This document shows, in pieces, positions 13,001 to 24,500 of a stretch of DNA of 64,000 nt (its first letter is position 1; each line of letters opens with the position of its first letter). Below the pieces are notes generated by a model. It made no database searches, was not told the DNA's origin, and saw only the letters and a program-made list of their open reading frames with translations. The position numbers and the translations under genes are program-made. This DNA is from Kingdonia uniflora (taxonomy: Eukaryota; Streptophyta; Magnoliopsida; Ranunculales; Circaeasteraceae): the NCBI GenBank assembly GCA_014058105.1, contig JACGCM010002742.1, positions 62,001-126,000 of the forward strand, read 5' to 3'.

Positions 13001-13617
13001 CATCGGAGAGGTACGAAATCCGTACCGGCCATAATTCACCCAGGGAATATTACAATTTTTTTGGGAACAATCGTAGCATGTTGTGGGGAGAGATGAAACT
13101 CTTAGAAACGATCCAAACCTTCAAACGAGTTACCGGCAGCCATGTTTCTCCAAATTACGATCTAAAGCATCGGAGAGGTACAAAATCTGTACCGGTCTAA
13201 AATTCACACCGATTATTGCGATTGATTTGGGAACAATCCTAGCATATTGTCGGGCGAGAATAAACTCTTAGAAATGAGCCGACCACTCAAACGTGTTGCA
13301 TGTAGCCAAGCTACTCCGAATAACGATCTAAAGCATCGGAGAGGTACAAAATCCATGCCGGCGAAAAGTTCACACCTTGAGAATTGCGATTGACTTGGGT
13401 ATAATCCAAGCATGCTTTCGGGCTAGAAGAATCTCTTAGAAACGATCTGACCTCACAAACAAGATGCCGGTAGCCAAGCTTCTCCGTATTGCGATCTAAA
13501 GCATCGGGGAGGTACGAAATCCGTACCGGTCAAAAATTCTCAATGAGATCCTTGCGATATATTTGGGAACAATCCAAGCATGTTGTCCGGGCGAGATGAA
13601 ATTCTTAGAAACGATCC
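10003..13617 (-). repeat. Inverted satellite block 1, type I
   Basis: About 21.5 monomers in minus orientation (reverse-complement landmarks CCGTACCGGTCAAAAATTC, CCAAGCTTCTCCGAATTGCG, GTTGTCGGGCGAGAAG). The variants are type I: GAGAAGTAACTCTTAGGGAC at about 10,078, 10,746 and 12,415, and GATTCATATCTCAACAATCC at about 10,380, 11,050 and 12,720. TATTGCGATATATTTGG variants occur at about 11,880 and 13,550. Read on the minus strand, the order of variants in 10,770-11,120 matches the plus-strand order at about 1,900-2,240 and 23,050-23,395. The block thus looks like an inverted copy of a type I segment. It holds its own internal duplications with spacings of about 668 bp (4 monomers) and 1,668 bp (10 monomers). 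Confidence 0.9.
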
Positions 13618-13624
13618 AAAGAGT
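13608..13624. other. Head-to-head inversion junction 2
   Basis: Minus-oriented sequence ends in TTAGAAACGATCCAA and plus-oriented sequence begins with CCAAAGAGTTACTTTGAACC. The two sides overlap by about four bases (CCAA), consistent with a microhomology-mediated join. Joining the flanks directly would not restore monomer phase on either side of the block, so this is not a clean flip by recombination between inverted monomers. Confidence 0.88.
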
Positions 13625-14940
13625 TACTTTGAACCCAAAAACATGCCAGGATTTTTCGCAAATAAATCGCAATACTCCCTGTGTAAATTTTTGACCGGTA
13701 CGAATTTTGTACCTCTTTGATGCATAAGATCGCAATTCAGAGAAACTTGTCAACCAGCAACTCGTTTGAGTTGTTGGAACGTTTCTAAGATTTTTTTCTC
13801 ACCCGACAACAGGCTAGGATTGTTTCGAAATATATTGCAACAATCCCATTGAGAATTTTTTACGGGTACGGATTTCGTACCTCTCCGATGCTTTAGATCG
13901 TAATTCGAGGAAGCTTGGCTACCGCCAACTCGTTTGAGAAATTGGATCGTTTCAAAAAGTTTCTTCTCGCACGACATTATGCTAGGATTGTTCCAAAATA
14001 TATCGCAATAATCCCATTGAGAATTTTTTCAAGTACGGATTTCGTACCTCCCCGATGCTTAATATCGCAATTTCGAGAAGCTTGGCTGGCAACCAACAAC
14101 TCGTTTGAGAGGTCGGATCATTTCTTAGACTTTCTTCTCTACCGACAACATGCTAGGATTGTTCCCAAATATATCGCAATAATCCCATTGAGAATTTTTG
14201 ACCGGTACGGATTTCATACCTCGCCGAAGCTTTAGATCGAAATTCGGAGATGCTTGGCTACCACCAACTCGTTTGAGAAGTTCAATCGTCCCCAAATATA
14301 TCGCCAGACAACATGCAAGGATTGTCCCCAAATATATCGCAATAAACCCATTGAGAATTTTTGACCGGTACGGATTTCGTACCACTCTGATGCTATAGAT
14401 CCCAATTTTGTGAAGCCTTGCTTTCGACAACTCGTTTGGATGCTTCGATCGTTTCTAAGAGTTTCTTCGCGCCCGAGAACGTGCTAGGATTGTTTCCAAA
14501 TCAATTGCAAAACTCGGTGTTAATTTTAGACCGGTACAAATTTCGTACCTCTCTGATGCTTAAGATCGCAATTTGGAGAAGCATGTCTACCGGAAACATG
14601 ATTGAGAGGTTGGATTGTTTCTAAAAGTTTCAACTCGACCGAAAACACGCTAGGATTGTCCCTAAATGAATCGCATTAATCCTGGTGTAAATTTTTAACT
14701 GGTACAGTTTTCGTAGCTCTCCGATGCATTAGATTGCAATTCGGAGAAGCTTGGTTACCGGTAACTCGCTTGAGAGGTTGGATCGTTTCTATGAGTTTCA
14801 TCTCGCCGGACAACACATGCTACGATTGTTCCCAAATGAATCGCAATACTCCCGATATGAATTTTAGACCGGTACGAATTTCGCACATCTCCGTTGCTTT
14901 AGATTGCAATTCGGAGAAGCTTGGCTACCGGCAACTCGTT
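13618..14940 (+). repeat. Type I satellite block, copy 2
   Basis: Plus-oriented type I monomers with AATCCCATTGAGAATTTTT at about 13,840, 14,010 and 14,180. One is modified (14,288) and is described separately. They are followed by monomers with CAATTGCAAAACTCGGTG (14,505) and a CACATGCTACGATTG monomer (14,813). Phase is continuous with the type II block that follows. Confidence 0.8.
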
Positions 14941-15905
14941 TGAGAGGTTGAATCATTTATAAAAGTTTCTTCAGAGCCGATATCATGCCAGGATTCTTCC
15001 CAAATGAACCGCAATACTCTCGTTGTAAATTTTTGACCGGTACGGATTTCGTACCACTCCGGTTCTTTATATCGCCATTCGCAAAAGCTTGGCCTCCGGC
15101 AACTCGTTTGAGATGATGGATCATTTCAAAGAGTTTCTTCTTGCCTGACAGCATCCTAGGATTGTTCCCAAATGTATCGCAATACTCCTGGGGAGAAATT
15201 TTGATCGGTACGGATTTCGCACCACTCCGATGCTTTAGATCGCAATTTGGAGAAGCTTGGCTTCCAGCAATTTATTTGAAAGGCTGTTTCATTTCAAAGA
15301 AATTTATCTCTCCCGACAACATGCTAGGATTGTTCCCTAATGAATCGAAATATTCCAAATGTGTAATTTCGACTGGTACGGATTTCGTACCTCTACGATG
15401 CTTTAGATCGCAATTCAGAGATGCTTGGCTTCCAGCAACTAGTTAGTGAGGTTGGATCGCTTCTAAGAGATCCTTCACGCCCGACAACATGATAGGATTG
15501 TTCCCAAATGAATCGCAATACTCCCTTCATGAATTTTCGTACGGATTTTGTACCTCTCCGATGCTATAGATCACAATTCTGAGAAGCTTGGCTACCGACA
15601 ACTCGTTTGGTTGGTTAGATCGTTTCTGAGAGTATTTTCTCGTTCGAAAACATGCTAGGATTGTTTCCAAATCAATCTCTATATTCCTGCGTAAATTTTC
15701 GACCGGTACGGATTTCGTACCTCTCCGATGATTTATATTGCAATTCGGAAAAGCTTGGTTACCGCAACTCGTTTGAGAGTTTGTATCGCTTCTAAAAGTC
15801 TCTTCATGGCTGATGACATCATGCTAGGATTGTTCCCAAATGAGTCACAATTCTACCTGTGTGACTTTTCGACTGGTACAGATTTCGTACCTCTCCGATG
15901 CTATA
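13621..15905 (+). repeat. Segmental duplication B, copy 1 (partner about 26,729-29,003)
   Basis: Starting almost at the inversion junction, this 2.3-kb stretch is repeated in order with an offset of 13,103-13,108. Shared private marks include GAACCC(A/G)AAAACATGCC, the CACCCGACAACAGGC monomer, the templated insertion at 14,288, TCTATGAGTTTCATCTCGCC, GCCTGACAGCATCC and ATGAATTTTCG(T)GCGG-type loss of part of the dyad flank at about 15,535. Similarity stops near 15,905, where one copy goes on as type II and the other re-enters type I. Confidence 0.85.
14286..14320 (+). repeat. Templated insertion inside a monomer (copy 1 of 3)
   Basis: The segment that normally reads TTTCTAAGAGTTTCTTCTCGC is replaced by CCCCAAATATATCGCC, a copy of sequence about 45 bp further on in the same monomer (GTCCCCAAATATATCGCAAT). 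The result is two near-identical stretches in one repeat. The same event is present at 27,394 and 29,399, so it predates two later duplications. Template switching during replication is the simplest explanation (inference). Confidence 0.75.
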
Positions 15906-18775
15906 GATCACAATACGGAGAAGCTTGGCTACCTACAACTCGTTTGGTTGGTTAGATCGTTTCCAAGAGTATTTTCTAGCCCGAAATCATGCTAGGATTC
16001 TTCCCAAATGAATCGCAATACTCCCGGTGTAAATTTTCGGCCGGTACGGATTTCATACCTCTCCGGTGCATTAGATCGCAATTCGGAATAGCTTGGCTAC
16101 CGGTAACTCGTTTGAGTGGATGATTCATTTCTAAGAGTTTCTCATTGCCTGACAACATCCTTGGATTGCTCCCAAATGAATAGCAATACTCCCGGAGTAA
16201 ATTTTTGACCGGTACGTATTTCGTACCACTACGATGCTTTAGATCGCAATTCGGAGAAGCTTGGCTACCGGCAACTTGTTTGAGAGGTTAGATCATTTCA
16301 AAAAGATTTATCTCGCCTGACAACATGCTAGGATTGTTCCCTAATGAATCAAAATATTCTAAAGGCAAAATTTTGACCTGTACGAATTTTGTACATCTAC
16401 GATGCTTTAGATTGCAATTCTGATATGCTTGGCTGCCAGCAACTACTTATTGAGGTTGGATCGTTTCTAAGAGTTCCTTCATGCCCGACAACATGCTAGG
16501 ATTCTTCCCAAATGAATCGCAATACTCCCAGTGTGACTTTTAGACCGGCACGGATTTCGTACCTCTCTGATGCTATAGATCGCAAATCGGAGAAGCTTGG
16601 ATACCAATAACTCGTTTGGTTGATTAGATCGTTTCTAAGAGTATACTCTCGCCCGAAAACATGCTATAATTGTTTCCAAATGAATCTGTATGCTCCCTGA
16701 TTGAATTTTTGACCGGTATGGATTTCGTACCTCTCCGATGCATTAGATCGCAATTCGTAGAATCTAAGCAACTGGAAGCTCGTTTGTAGGATCATTTCTT
16801 AGATTATCTTCTCGTCCGACAACATGCTACGATTGTTTCCAAATTAATCGCAATACTCCTGTTATGAAATTTAGACAGGTACAGAATTCAAACCTCTCCG
16901 ATTCTTTAGATCGCAATTCGGAGAAGCTTGGCTTCCGGCAACTCGTTTGAGAAGTTGTATCATTGCTAAAAGTTTCTTCACGGCCGACAACTTGCTAGGA
17001 TTTTTGCCAAATGAATCGGAATACTCATGGTGTGAATTTTCGACCGGTACGGATTTCGTACCTCTCCGCTGCTTAGATCGCAATTCGGATAAGCTTGGCT
17101 ACCAGCAACTCGTTTGCGAGGATGAATCCTTTCTAAGAGGTTCTTATTGCCCGACAACATCCTAGGATTATTCTCAAATGTATCGAAATACTTCAGGTGT
17201 GAATTTTTGACCGGTACGGATTTCGAACCACTCCGATGCTTTAGATCGCAATTCGGAGAAGCTTGGCTCTCGGAAACTTGCTTGAGAGGTTGGATCATTT
17301 CAATAAAATTTATCTCGCCCAACAACATGCAAGAATTGTTCCCTAATGTATCGAAATATTCCCAAAGTAAAATTTTGAACGGTACGGATTTCGTACCTCT
17401 ACGATGCTTTAGATCGCAATTCAGAAATGTTTGGCTACCTGCAACAAGTTAGTGAGGTTGGATCATTTCTAAGAGTTCTTTCATGCCCGACAACATGCTA
17501 GGATTGTTCCCAAATGAATCGCAATACTCCCTGTCCGACTTTTCGACCTGTACGGAATTTGTACCTTTCCGATGCTATATATCACAATTTGGAGAAGCTT
17601 TGCTGCCGACAAATCGTTTGGGTGGATAGATCGTTTCTTAGAGTTTCTTCTCGCCTGAAAGCATGCAATGATTGTTTCCAAATGAATCTCTATACTCCAT
17701 GTGTGACTTTTCGACCGTTACGGATTTCGTATCTCTTCGATGCTTAGATGCAATTCTGAGAAACTTGACTACCGGCAACTCGTTTGAGAGGTTGTTGTAA
17801 TGTTTCTAAAAGTTTCTTCACGGCCGGCATCATGCAAGGATTCTACCCAAATGAATCGCAATACTCCCGGTGTGAATTTTTGACCGGCACGGATTTCGTA
17901 CCTCTCTGGTGCTATAGATCGCAATTCGGAGAAGCTTGGCTTCCGGTAACTCCTTTGAGAGGATGGATCATTTCTAAGAGTTTCTTTTTGCCCGACAAAA
18001 TCCATGGATTGTTCCCAAATGAATCGCAATATTCCCGAAGTGAATTTTTGACAGGTACGGGTTTCGTAACACTCCGATGCTTTATATAGCAATTCGGAGA
18101 AGCTTGGCTACCGGCAACTTGTTTAAGAAGTTGGATAATTTCAAAGAGATCTATCTCGCCCGATAACATGCTAGGATTGTTCCCAAATGTATCGAAATAT
18201 TCCAATGGTAAAATTTCGACCGGTACGAATTTCGTGCCTCTACGATGCTTTAGATCGCAATTATGAGATTTTTGGCTAGCAGCAACTAGGTAGTGAGGTT
18301 GGATCGGATGTAAGAGTTTCTTCGCGCCTGACAAACTGCAAGGATTGTTCCCAAATGATTTGCAATACTCACTGTGTAACTTTTCGACAGGTACGGATTT
18401 CGTACCTCTCCGATGCTATAGATCACAATTCGTAGAAGCTTGGCTACCGACAACTCGTTTGGTCGGTTAGATCACTTCTTAGAGTATCTTCTCGCCTGAA
18501 AGCATGCTAGGATTGTTTCCAAATTAAACTCTATACTTCCAGAGGGAATTTTTGGCCGGTATGGATTTCGTACTTCTCCGATGATTTAGATCGCAATTCG
18601 GGAAAGCTTGGCTACCGGCAACTCGTTTGAGAGGTTGTATCACTTCAAAAGTTCTTCGCGGCCGAGATCGTGCTAGGATTCATTCCAAATGAATCGCAAT
18701 ACTCCCAGCGTAAATTTTTGACCGGTACGGATTTCGTACCTCTCCGGTGCTTTAGATCGCAATTCGGAGAAGCTT
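15600..18775 (+). repeat. Segmental duplication C, copy 1 (partner about 37,300-40,266)
   Basis: Matches a downstream segment in the same order. The offset is 21,701 around 15,640-15,990 and 21,490-21,493 from 17,147 on. The loss of about 210 bp in the partner is explained by one missing monomer plus the 45-bp deletion at 38,576. Shared marks include the CCCGAA(A/G)TCATGCTAGG monomer, GTTGCTAAAAGTTTC-like C monomers, CTTATTGCCCGACAACATCC and TTCTTCGCGGCCGA(G/C)ATCG. Confidence 0.8.
16590..18766 (+). repeat. 13-monomer higher-order unit, tandem copy 1
   Basis: A unit of about 2,177 bp (13 monomers less a few bases) repeated directly behind itself. Paired private marks are GTATACTCTCGCCCG (16,641 and 18,818), TTGTAATGTTTC (about 17,796 and 19,972) and the TCTATCTCGCCCGA(T/C)AACATG E monomer. 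Offsets at three points are 2,176-2,178. Relatives of the unit are found at about 38.1-40.3 kb and 42.1-44.2 kb. Confidence 0.85.
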
Positions 18776-20945
18776 GGATACCGATAACTCGTTTGGTTGA
18801 TTAGATCGTTTCTAAGAGTATACTCTCGCCCGAAAACATGCCATAATTGTTTCCAAATGAATCTGTATACTCCCTGATTGAATTTTTGACCGGTATGGAT
18901 TTCGTACCTCTCCGATGCATTAGATCGCAATTCGGAGAATCCAAGCAACTGGAAGCTAGTTTGTAGGATCATTTCTAAGATTATTTTCTCGTCCGACAAC
19001 ATGCTACGATTGTTCCCAAATTAATCGCAATACTCCCGTTATGAAATTTAGACCGGTACAGAATTCGAACCTCTCCGATTCTTTAGATCGCAATTTGGAG
19101 AAGCTTGGCTTCCGGCAACTCGTTTGAGAGGTTGCAATATTGCTAAAAGTTTCTTCACGGCCGACATCATGCTAGGATTTCTCCCAAATAAATCGCAATA
19201 CTCCAGGTGTGAATTTTCGACCGGTACGGATTTCGTACCTCTCCGCTGCTTAGATCACAATTCGGATAAGCTTGGCTACATGCAACTCGTTTTGAGATGA
19301 TGAATCATTTCTAAGAGAATCTTATTGCCCGACAACATCCTATGGCTGTTCCCAAATGTATCGAAATACTCCCGGCGTGAATTTTTGTCCGGTACGGATT
19401 TCGTACCACTCCGATGCTTTAGATCGCAATTCGGAGAAACTTGGCTTCCGGCAAATTTTTTGAGAGGTTGGATCATTTCAATGAAATTTATCTCACCCAA
19501 CAACATGCTAGGATTGTTCCCTAATGTATTATAATATTCCAAAAGTAAAATTTTGACCGGTACGGATTTCGTACCTCTACGATGCTTTAGAACGCAATTA
19601 TGAAATGCTTGGCTACCTGCAACTAGTTAGTGAGGTTGGATCATTTCTAAGAGTTCCTTCATGCCCGACAACATGCTTGGATTGTTCCCAAATGAATCGT
19701 AATACTCCCTGTCTGACTTTTCGACCGGTTCGGATTTCGTACCTTTTCGATGCTATATATCGCAATTTGGAGAAGCTGGGCTACCGAAAAATCGTTTGGT
19801 TGGATAGATCGTTTCTTAGAGTATCTTCTCGCCCGGAAACATGCTAGGATTGTTTCCAAATGAATCTCCATGCTCTATGCGTGACTTTTCGACCGGTACG
19901 GATTTCGTACCTCTACGATGCTTTAGATGCAATTCCAAGAAGCTTGGCTACCGACAACTCGTTTGAGAGGTTGTAATGTTTCTAAAAGTTTCTTCACGGC
20001 CGACATTATGCAAGGATTCTTCCCAAATGAATCGCAATACTCCCGGTGTGAATTTTCGACCGGTACGGATTTCGTACCTCTCCGGTGCTTTCGATCGCAA
20101 TTCGGAGAAGCTTTTCATCTGGCAACTCCTTTGAGAGGATGGATCATTTCTAAGAGTTTCTTATTGCCCGAAAAAATCCAAGGATTGTTCCCAAATGAAT
20201 CGCAATACTCCCGGAGTGAATTTTTGAGAGGTACGGATTTCGTAACACTCCGATGCTTTAGATAGCAATTCGGAGAAGCTTGGCTACCGGCAACTTGTTT
20301 AAGAGGTTGTATCATTTCAAAGAGATCTATCTCGCCCGACAACATGGTAGTATTGTTTCTTAAAGTATCGAAATATTCCAATGGTAAAATTTCGACCGGT
20401 ACGGATTTCGTACCTCTATGATTCTTTAAATTGCAATTATGAGATTCTTGGCTACCATCAACTAGTTAGTGAGGTTGGATCGTTTCTAAGAGTTCATTCA
20501 CGCCCGACAACATGCTAGGATTGTTCCCAAATGAATCACAATACTCATTGTGTGACTTTTCGACCGGTATGGATTTCGTACCTCTCGGATGCTATAAATC
20601 ACAATTCGGAGAAGTTTGGCTACCGACAACTCGTTTGGTCGGTTAGATCGTTTCTTAGAGTATCTTCTCGCCCAAGAAAATACTAGGATTGTTTCCAAAT
20701 GACTCTCTATGCTTCCTGAGTGAATTTTTGACCGGTATGGATTTCGTACCTCTCCGGTGATTTAGATCGCAATTCGGAGAAGCTTGGCTACCGGCAACTC
20801 GTTTGAGAGGTTGCATCGTTTCTAAGAGTTTATTCACGGCTGACATCATGCTAGGATTCTTCCCAAATGAATCGCAATACTCCCGGCGTGAATTTTCGGC
20901 CGGTACGGATTTCTTATCTCTCAGGTGCTTTAGATCGCAATTCGG
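18767..20945 (+). repeat. 13-monomer higher-order unit, tandem copy 2
   Basis: Second copy of the 2.18-kb unit starting with the GATACCGATAACTCG monomer and running without a gap from copy 1. Small differences from copy 1 (CCCAAGAAAATACTAGG in place of CCTGAAAGCATGCTAGG near 20,670, for instance) show that it has diverged or been partly converted by other units. Confidence 0.8.
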
Positions 20946-21430
20946 AGAAGCTTGTCTACCGGCAACTCGTTTTAGAGGATGAATCATTTCTAAGAGTTTC
21001 TTATTTCTCGAAAAAATCCATGGATTGTTCCCAAATGTATCGCAATATTCCCGGTGTGAGTTTTTGACCAGTACGGATATCGTACAACTCTTATACTTTA
21101 GATCGCAATTCGGTGAAGCTTGGCTAACGACAACTTGTTGGAGAGGTTGGATCATTTCAAAGAAATTTATTTCGCACGACCACATGCTAGGATTGTTCCC
21201 CAATGAATCAAGATATTCCAAAAGTAAAATATCGACCAGTACGGTTTTCGTACCTCTACGATGCTTTAGATCGCAATTCTGAGATGATTGGCTACCAGCA
21301 TCTAGTTAATGAGGTTGGGGCGTTTCTAAAAGTTCCTTCACGCCCGACAACATGCAAGGATTGCTCCCAAATGAATCGCAATACTCCCTGTGAGACTTTT
21401 TAACCGGTACGGATTTCGTACCTCTCCGAT
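18831..21430 (+). repeat. Segmental duplication E, copy 1 (partner about 42,087-44,680)
   Basis: Matches a downstream segment with an offset of about 23,256 at the start and 23,248 over most of its length. Shared marks are CTGTATACTCCCTGA, the two-base-short CGCTGCTTAGATCACAATT D monomer, TTGTAATGTTTC, GCCCGAAAAAATCCAAGG, TTTTTGAGAGGTACGG, the CCATGGATTG D monomer and GAGGTTGGGGCGTTTC. The match ends where this copy passes into type I monomers. Confidence 0.8.
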
Positions 21431-21535
21431 GCTTTAAATCTTAATTCGGCGAAGGTTGGCTACCGACAACTCGTTTGTGAGGTTGGATCATATCTATGAG
21501 CTTCATCTCGCCCGTCAACATGCTAGGATAGTTCC

Positions 21536-21580
21536 CAAATCATTTGATCCCAAATATATCGCAATATATCTATGAGCTTC
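21536..21580 (+). repeat. Complex rearrangement within type I monomers
   Basis: Here CCAAATCATTTG is followed by ATCCCAAATATATCGCAAT and then by ATCTATGAGCTTC. In copy 1 (about 290-440) these three pieces lie in different neighbouring monomers. Compared with copy 1, net loss is 92 bp, which is not a whole monomer, and TATCTATGAGCTTCATCTC occurs twice (21,491 and 21,567). It reads like a template-switch product. Confidence 0.65.
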
Positions 21581-22940
21581 ATCTCTCCCGACCACATGTT
21601 AGGATTGTTCCCAAATATATCGCAATAATATCATTGTGGATTTTTGACCGGTACGGATTTCGCACCCCTTCGATGTCTTAGATCACGATTCAGAGAAGCA
21701 AGGCTACCGACAACTCGTTTGGGAGGTTAGATCGTCCCAAAGAGTTACTTCACACCCGACAACATGCTAATATTTTTCCCAAATTAATCGCAATACTCAC
21801 TGCGTGAATTTTTGACCGGTACAGATTTCGAACCTCTCCGATGCTTTAGATCGCAATTCGGAGAAACTTGGCAACCAGCAATTCGTTTGAGACGTTGGAT
21901 CGTTTCTAAGAGTTTCTTCTCGCCCGACCACATGCGAGGATTGTTCCCAAATATATGGCAATAATCCCATTGAGAATTATTGGCCGGTACGGATTTCGTA
22001 CCACTCCGATGCCTTAGATCACAATTCGAAGATGCTTGGCTACCGGTAACTCGTTTGAGAGGTCGGATCGTATCTATGAATTTGATCTCGCCCGACATCA
22101 TGCCAGGATTCTTCCCAAATCATTCACAATACTCTCGGTGTGAATATTAGGCCGGTACAGATTTCGTACCTCTCCGAAGCTTTAGATCGCAATTTGGAGA
22201 AGCTTAGCTATCGGTAACTCGTTGGGGAGGTTGGATAATTTCAAAGGGTATCTTCTTGCCCGACAACATGCTAGGGTTGATCCCAAATAAATCGCAATAC
22301 TCCAAATGTGACTTTTCGACCGGTATGGAATTCGTACCTCTCCGATGCTATAGATCGCAAATCGGAGGAGCTTGGCTCCCGACAACTCGTTTGGGAGTTA
22401 GATCGTCCCAAAGAGTTACTTTACACCCGACAACATGCCTGGATTTTTCCCAAATGAATCGCAATACTCCCTGTGTGAATTTTTGACCGGTACAGATTTT
22501 GTAGATCTCTGATGGTTTAGATCGCAATTCGGAGAAGCTTGGCTACCACCAACTAGTTTGAGAAGTTGGATCATTTCTAAGAGTTTCTTCTCCCCCGAAA
22601 ACATGCTAGTATTGTTCCCAAATATATCGCAATAATCCCATTGGGAATTTTTGACCGGTACGGATTTTATACCTCTCCGATGCTTTAGATCGCAATTCGA
22701 AGAAACTAGGCTACCACCAACTCGTTTGGGAAGTTGGATCATTTCAAAAAGCTTCTTCTCGCCCGGCAACATGCTAGGATTGTTCCAAAATATTTCGCAA
22801 TTATCCCATTGAGAATTTTTGACCGGTACGGATTTCGTACCTCTCCGATGCCTTAGATCACAATTCGGAGAAGCTTGGTTACCGGTTACTCGTTTGAGTA
22901 GTCGGATCGTATCTATGAGTTTCATCTCGCCCGACAACAT

Positions 22941-22957
22941 GCTAGGATTCTCAATAC
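22941..22957 (+). repeat. Short internal deletion in a type I monomer
   Basis: The sequence GCTAGGATTCTCAATACTC lacks about 17 bp (TCCCAAATTATTCGC region) that are present at the matching place in copy 1 near 1,790-1,815. It accounts, with small indels, for the offset change from 21,154 to 21,142. Confidence 0.75.
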
Positions 22958-24500
22958 TCTCGGTTTTAATTTTAGACCGGTACAGATTTTGTAACTCTCC
23001 GATGCCTTAGATAGCAATTTGGAGAAGCTTGGCTACCGGTAACTTGTTTGAGAGGTTGGATCGTTTCAAAAAGTTTCTTCTCGCCAAACAACATTCTAAG
23101 ATTGTTCACATATGAATCGCAATACTCCAGGGGGGAATTTTGGACCGGTATAGATTTCGCACCTCTTCGATGCTTTAGGGTGCAATTCGGGGAAGCTCTG
23201 AAACCAACAACTCGTTTGAGAGGTTGGATAATTTCCAGGAGTATTTTCTTGCCCGACAACATGCTAGGGTTGTTTCTAAATGAATCGCAATACTCTCTGT
23301 GTGACTTTTCGACCGGTACGGAATTCGTACCTCTCCGATGCTATAGATCGCAAATCGGGGAAGCTTTGCACCTGACATCTCGTTTGGGAGGTTAGATCGC
23401 TTCTAAAAGTTTTTTATCGCCCAACTACATGCTAAGATTGTTCACATATGGATCGCAATACTCCCGGGGTGAATTTTCGACTGGTACGGATTTTGCACCA
23501 CTCGGATGCTTTTAAGGCACAATTCGGAGAAGCTTGGATGCGGACAACTCGTTTGAGAGGTTGGATCGTTTCTAAGAGTATCTTCTCCCCCGACAACATA
23601 CTAGGGTTGTTCCCAAATGAATCGTAATACTCCCTGGGTATATTTTCGACCGGTACGGATTTCGTACCTCTCCGATGCTATAGATCGCAAATCGGAGAAG
23701 CTTGGCTACCGAAAACTCGTTTGGGAGGCTAGATTGTCCCTAAGAGTTACTTTACACCCGACGACATGCTAGGATTTTTTCCAAATAAATCGCGTACTCC
23801 CTTTGTGAATTTTTGACCGGTACGGATTTCGTACCTCTCAGATGCTTTAGATTGCAATTCAGTGAAACTTGGCAACCAGCAACTCGTTTGAGAAGCTGGA
23901 TCGCTTCTAAAATTTTCTTATCACCCGTTATCATGCTAGGATTGTTACCAAATATATCGCAATAATCCCATTGTGAATTTTTGACCGGTACGGATTTCGT
24001 ACCTCTCCTATGCTTTAGATCGCAATTCGGAGAAGCTTGGCCACCACCAACTAGTTTGAGATGTTGGATCGTTTCAAAAAGTTTCTTCTCGCCCAAATAC
24101 ATGCTAGGATTGTTCCCTAATATATTGCAATAATCACATTTAGAATTTTTGACCAGTACGGATTTCGTACCTCCCCGATGCTTTAGATCGCAATTTGGAG
24201 AAGCTTGGCTACCGGCAACTCGTTTGAGAGGTCAGATCCTTTCTAAGAGTATCATCTCTCCTGAAAACATGCTAGAGCTGCTCCCTAATGAATCGCAATA
24301 AACCCTGTGTGACTTTTCGACCGATACGGATTTCGTACCTCTCCGATGCTATGGATCGCAAATCGGAGAAGCTTGGCTACCTGCAACTCATTTAAGAGGT
24401 CGGATCGTTTCTAAGAGTATATTCTCACCCGACAACATGCTAGGATTGTTCCCAAATCAATCACAATACTTGGTGTGAATTTTAGACCGGTACAGATTTT

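Larger units (their letters stand above)
14940..21430 (+). repeat. Type II higher-order repeat block, copy 2
   Basis: Plus-oriented A-F higher-order repeat. F markers lie at 15,441, 16,445, 17,447, 18,288, 19,625, 20,464 and 21,304. The spacings are 1,004, 1,002, 841, 1,337, 839 and 840 bp, close to 6, 6, 5, 8, 5 and 5 monomers. Two long copies of a 13-monomer unit occupy 16,590-20,945. The block ends where type I monomers resume near 21,430. Confidence 0.85.
21488..24360 (+). repeat. Segmental duplication A, copy 2 (partners 245-3,380 and 24,501-26,230)
   Basis: Order and private variants match copy 1 at the window start. The offset is 21,246 at first, 21,154 after the rearrangement at 21,541, 21,142 from about 1,830/22,972 and about 20,976 after the single-monomer duplication present only at 2,539. 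Shared marks are CATGCGAGGATTG, GTTGGGGAGGTTGG, GGGTTGATCCCAAATAAATC and the TCACATATGAATCGC monomers. Confidence 0.85.

Noticed and set aside
10003..13617. Foldback transposon or inverted-repeat mobile element
   Set aside because: The inverted block is made wholly of the satellite itself. It has no terminal inverted repeats, target-site duplication or coding core at its ends.
20655..21221. Minus-strand open reading frame of 188 codons
   Set aside because: Same periodic artefact. The related segments at 39,974-40,534 and 43,903-44,499 break the frame in different places, so it is not conserved as a coding sequence.
22416..22940. Minus-strand open reading frame of 174 codons
   Set aside because: It spans just over three monomers with a 56-residue period. 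The collinear segment at 1,262-1,790 has stop codons in the same frame.
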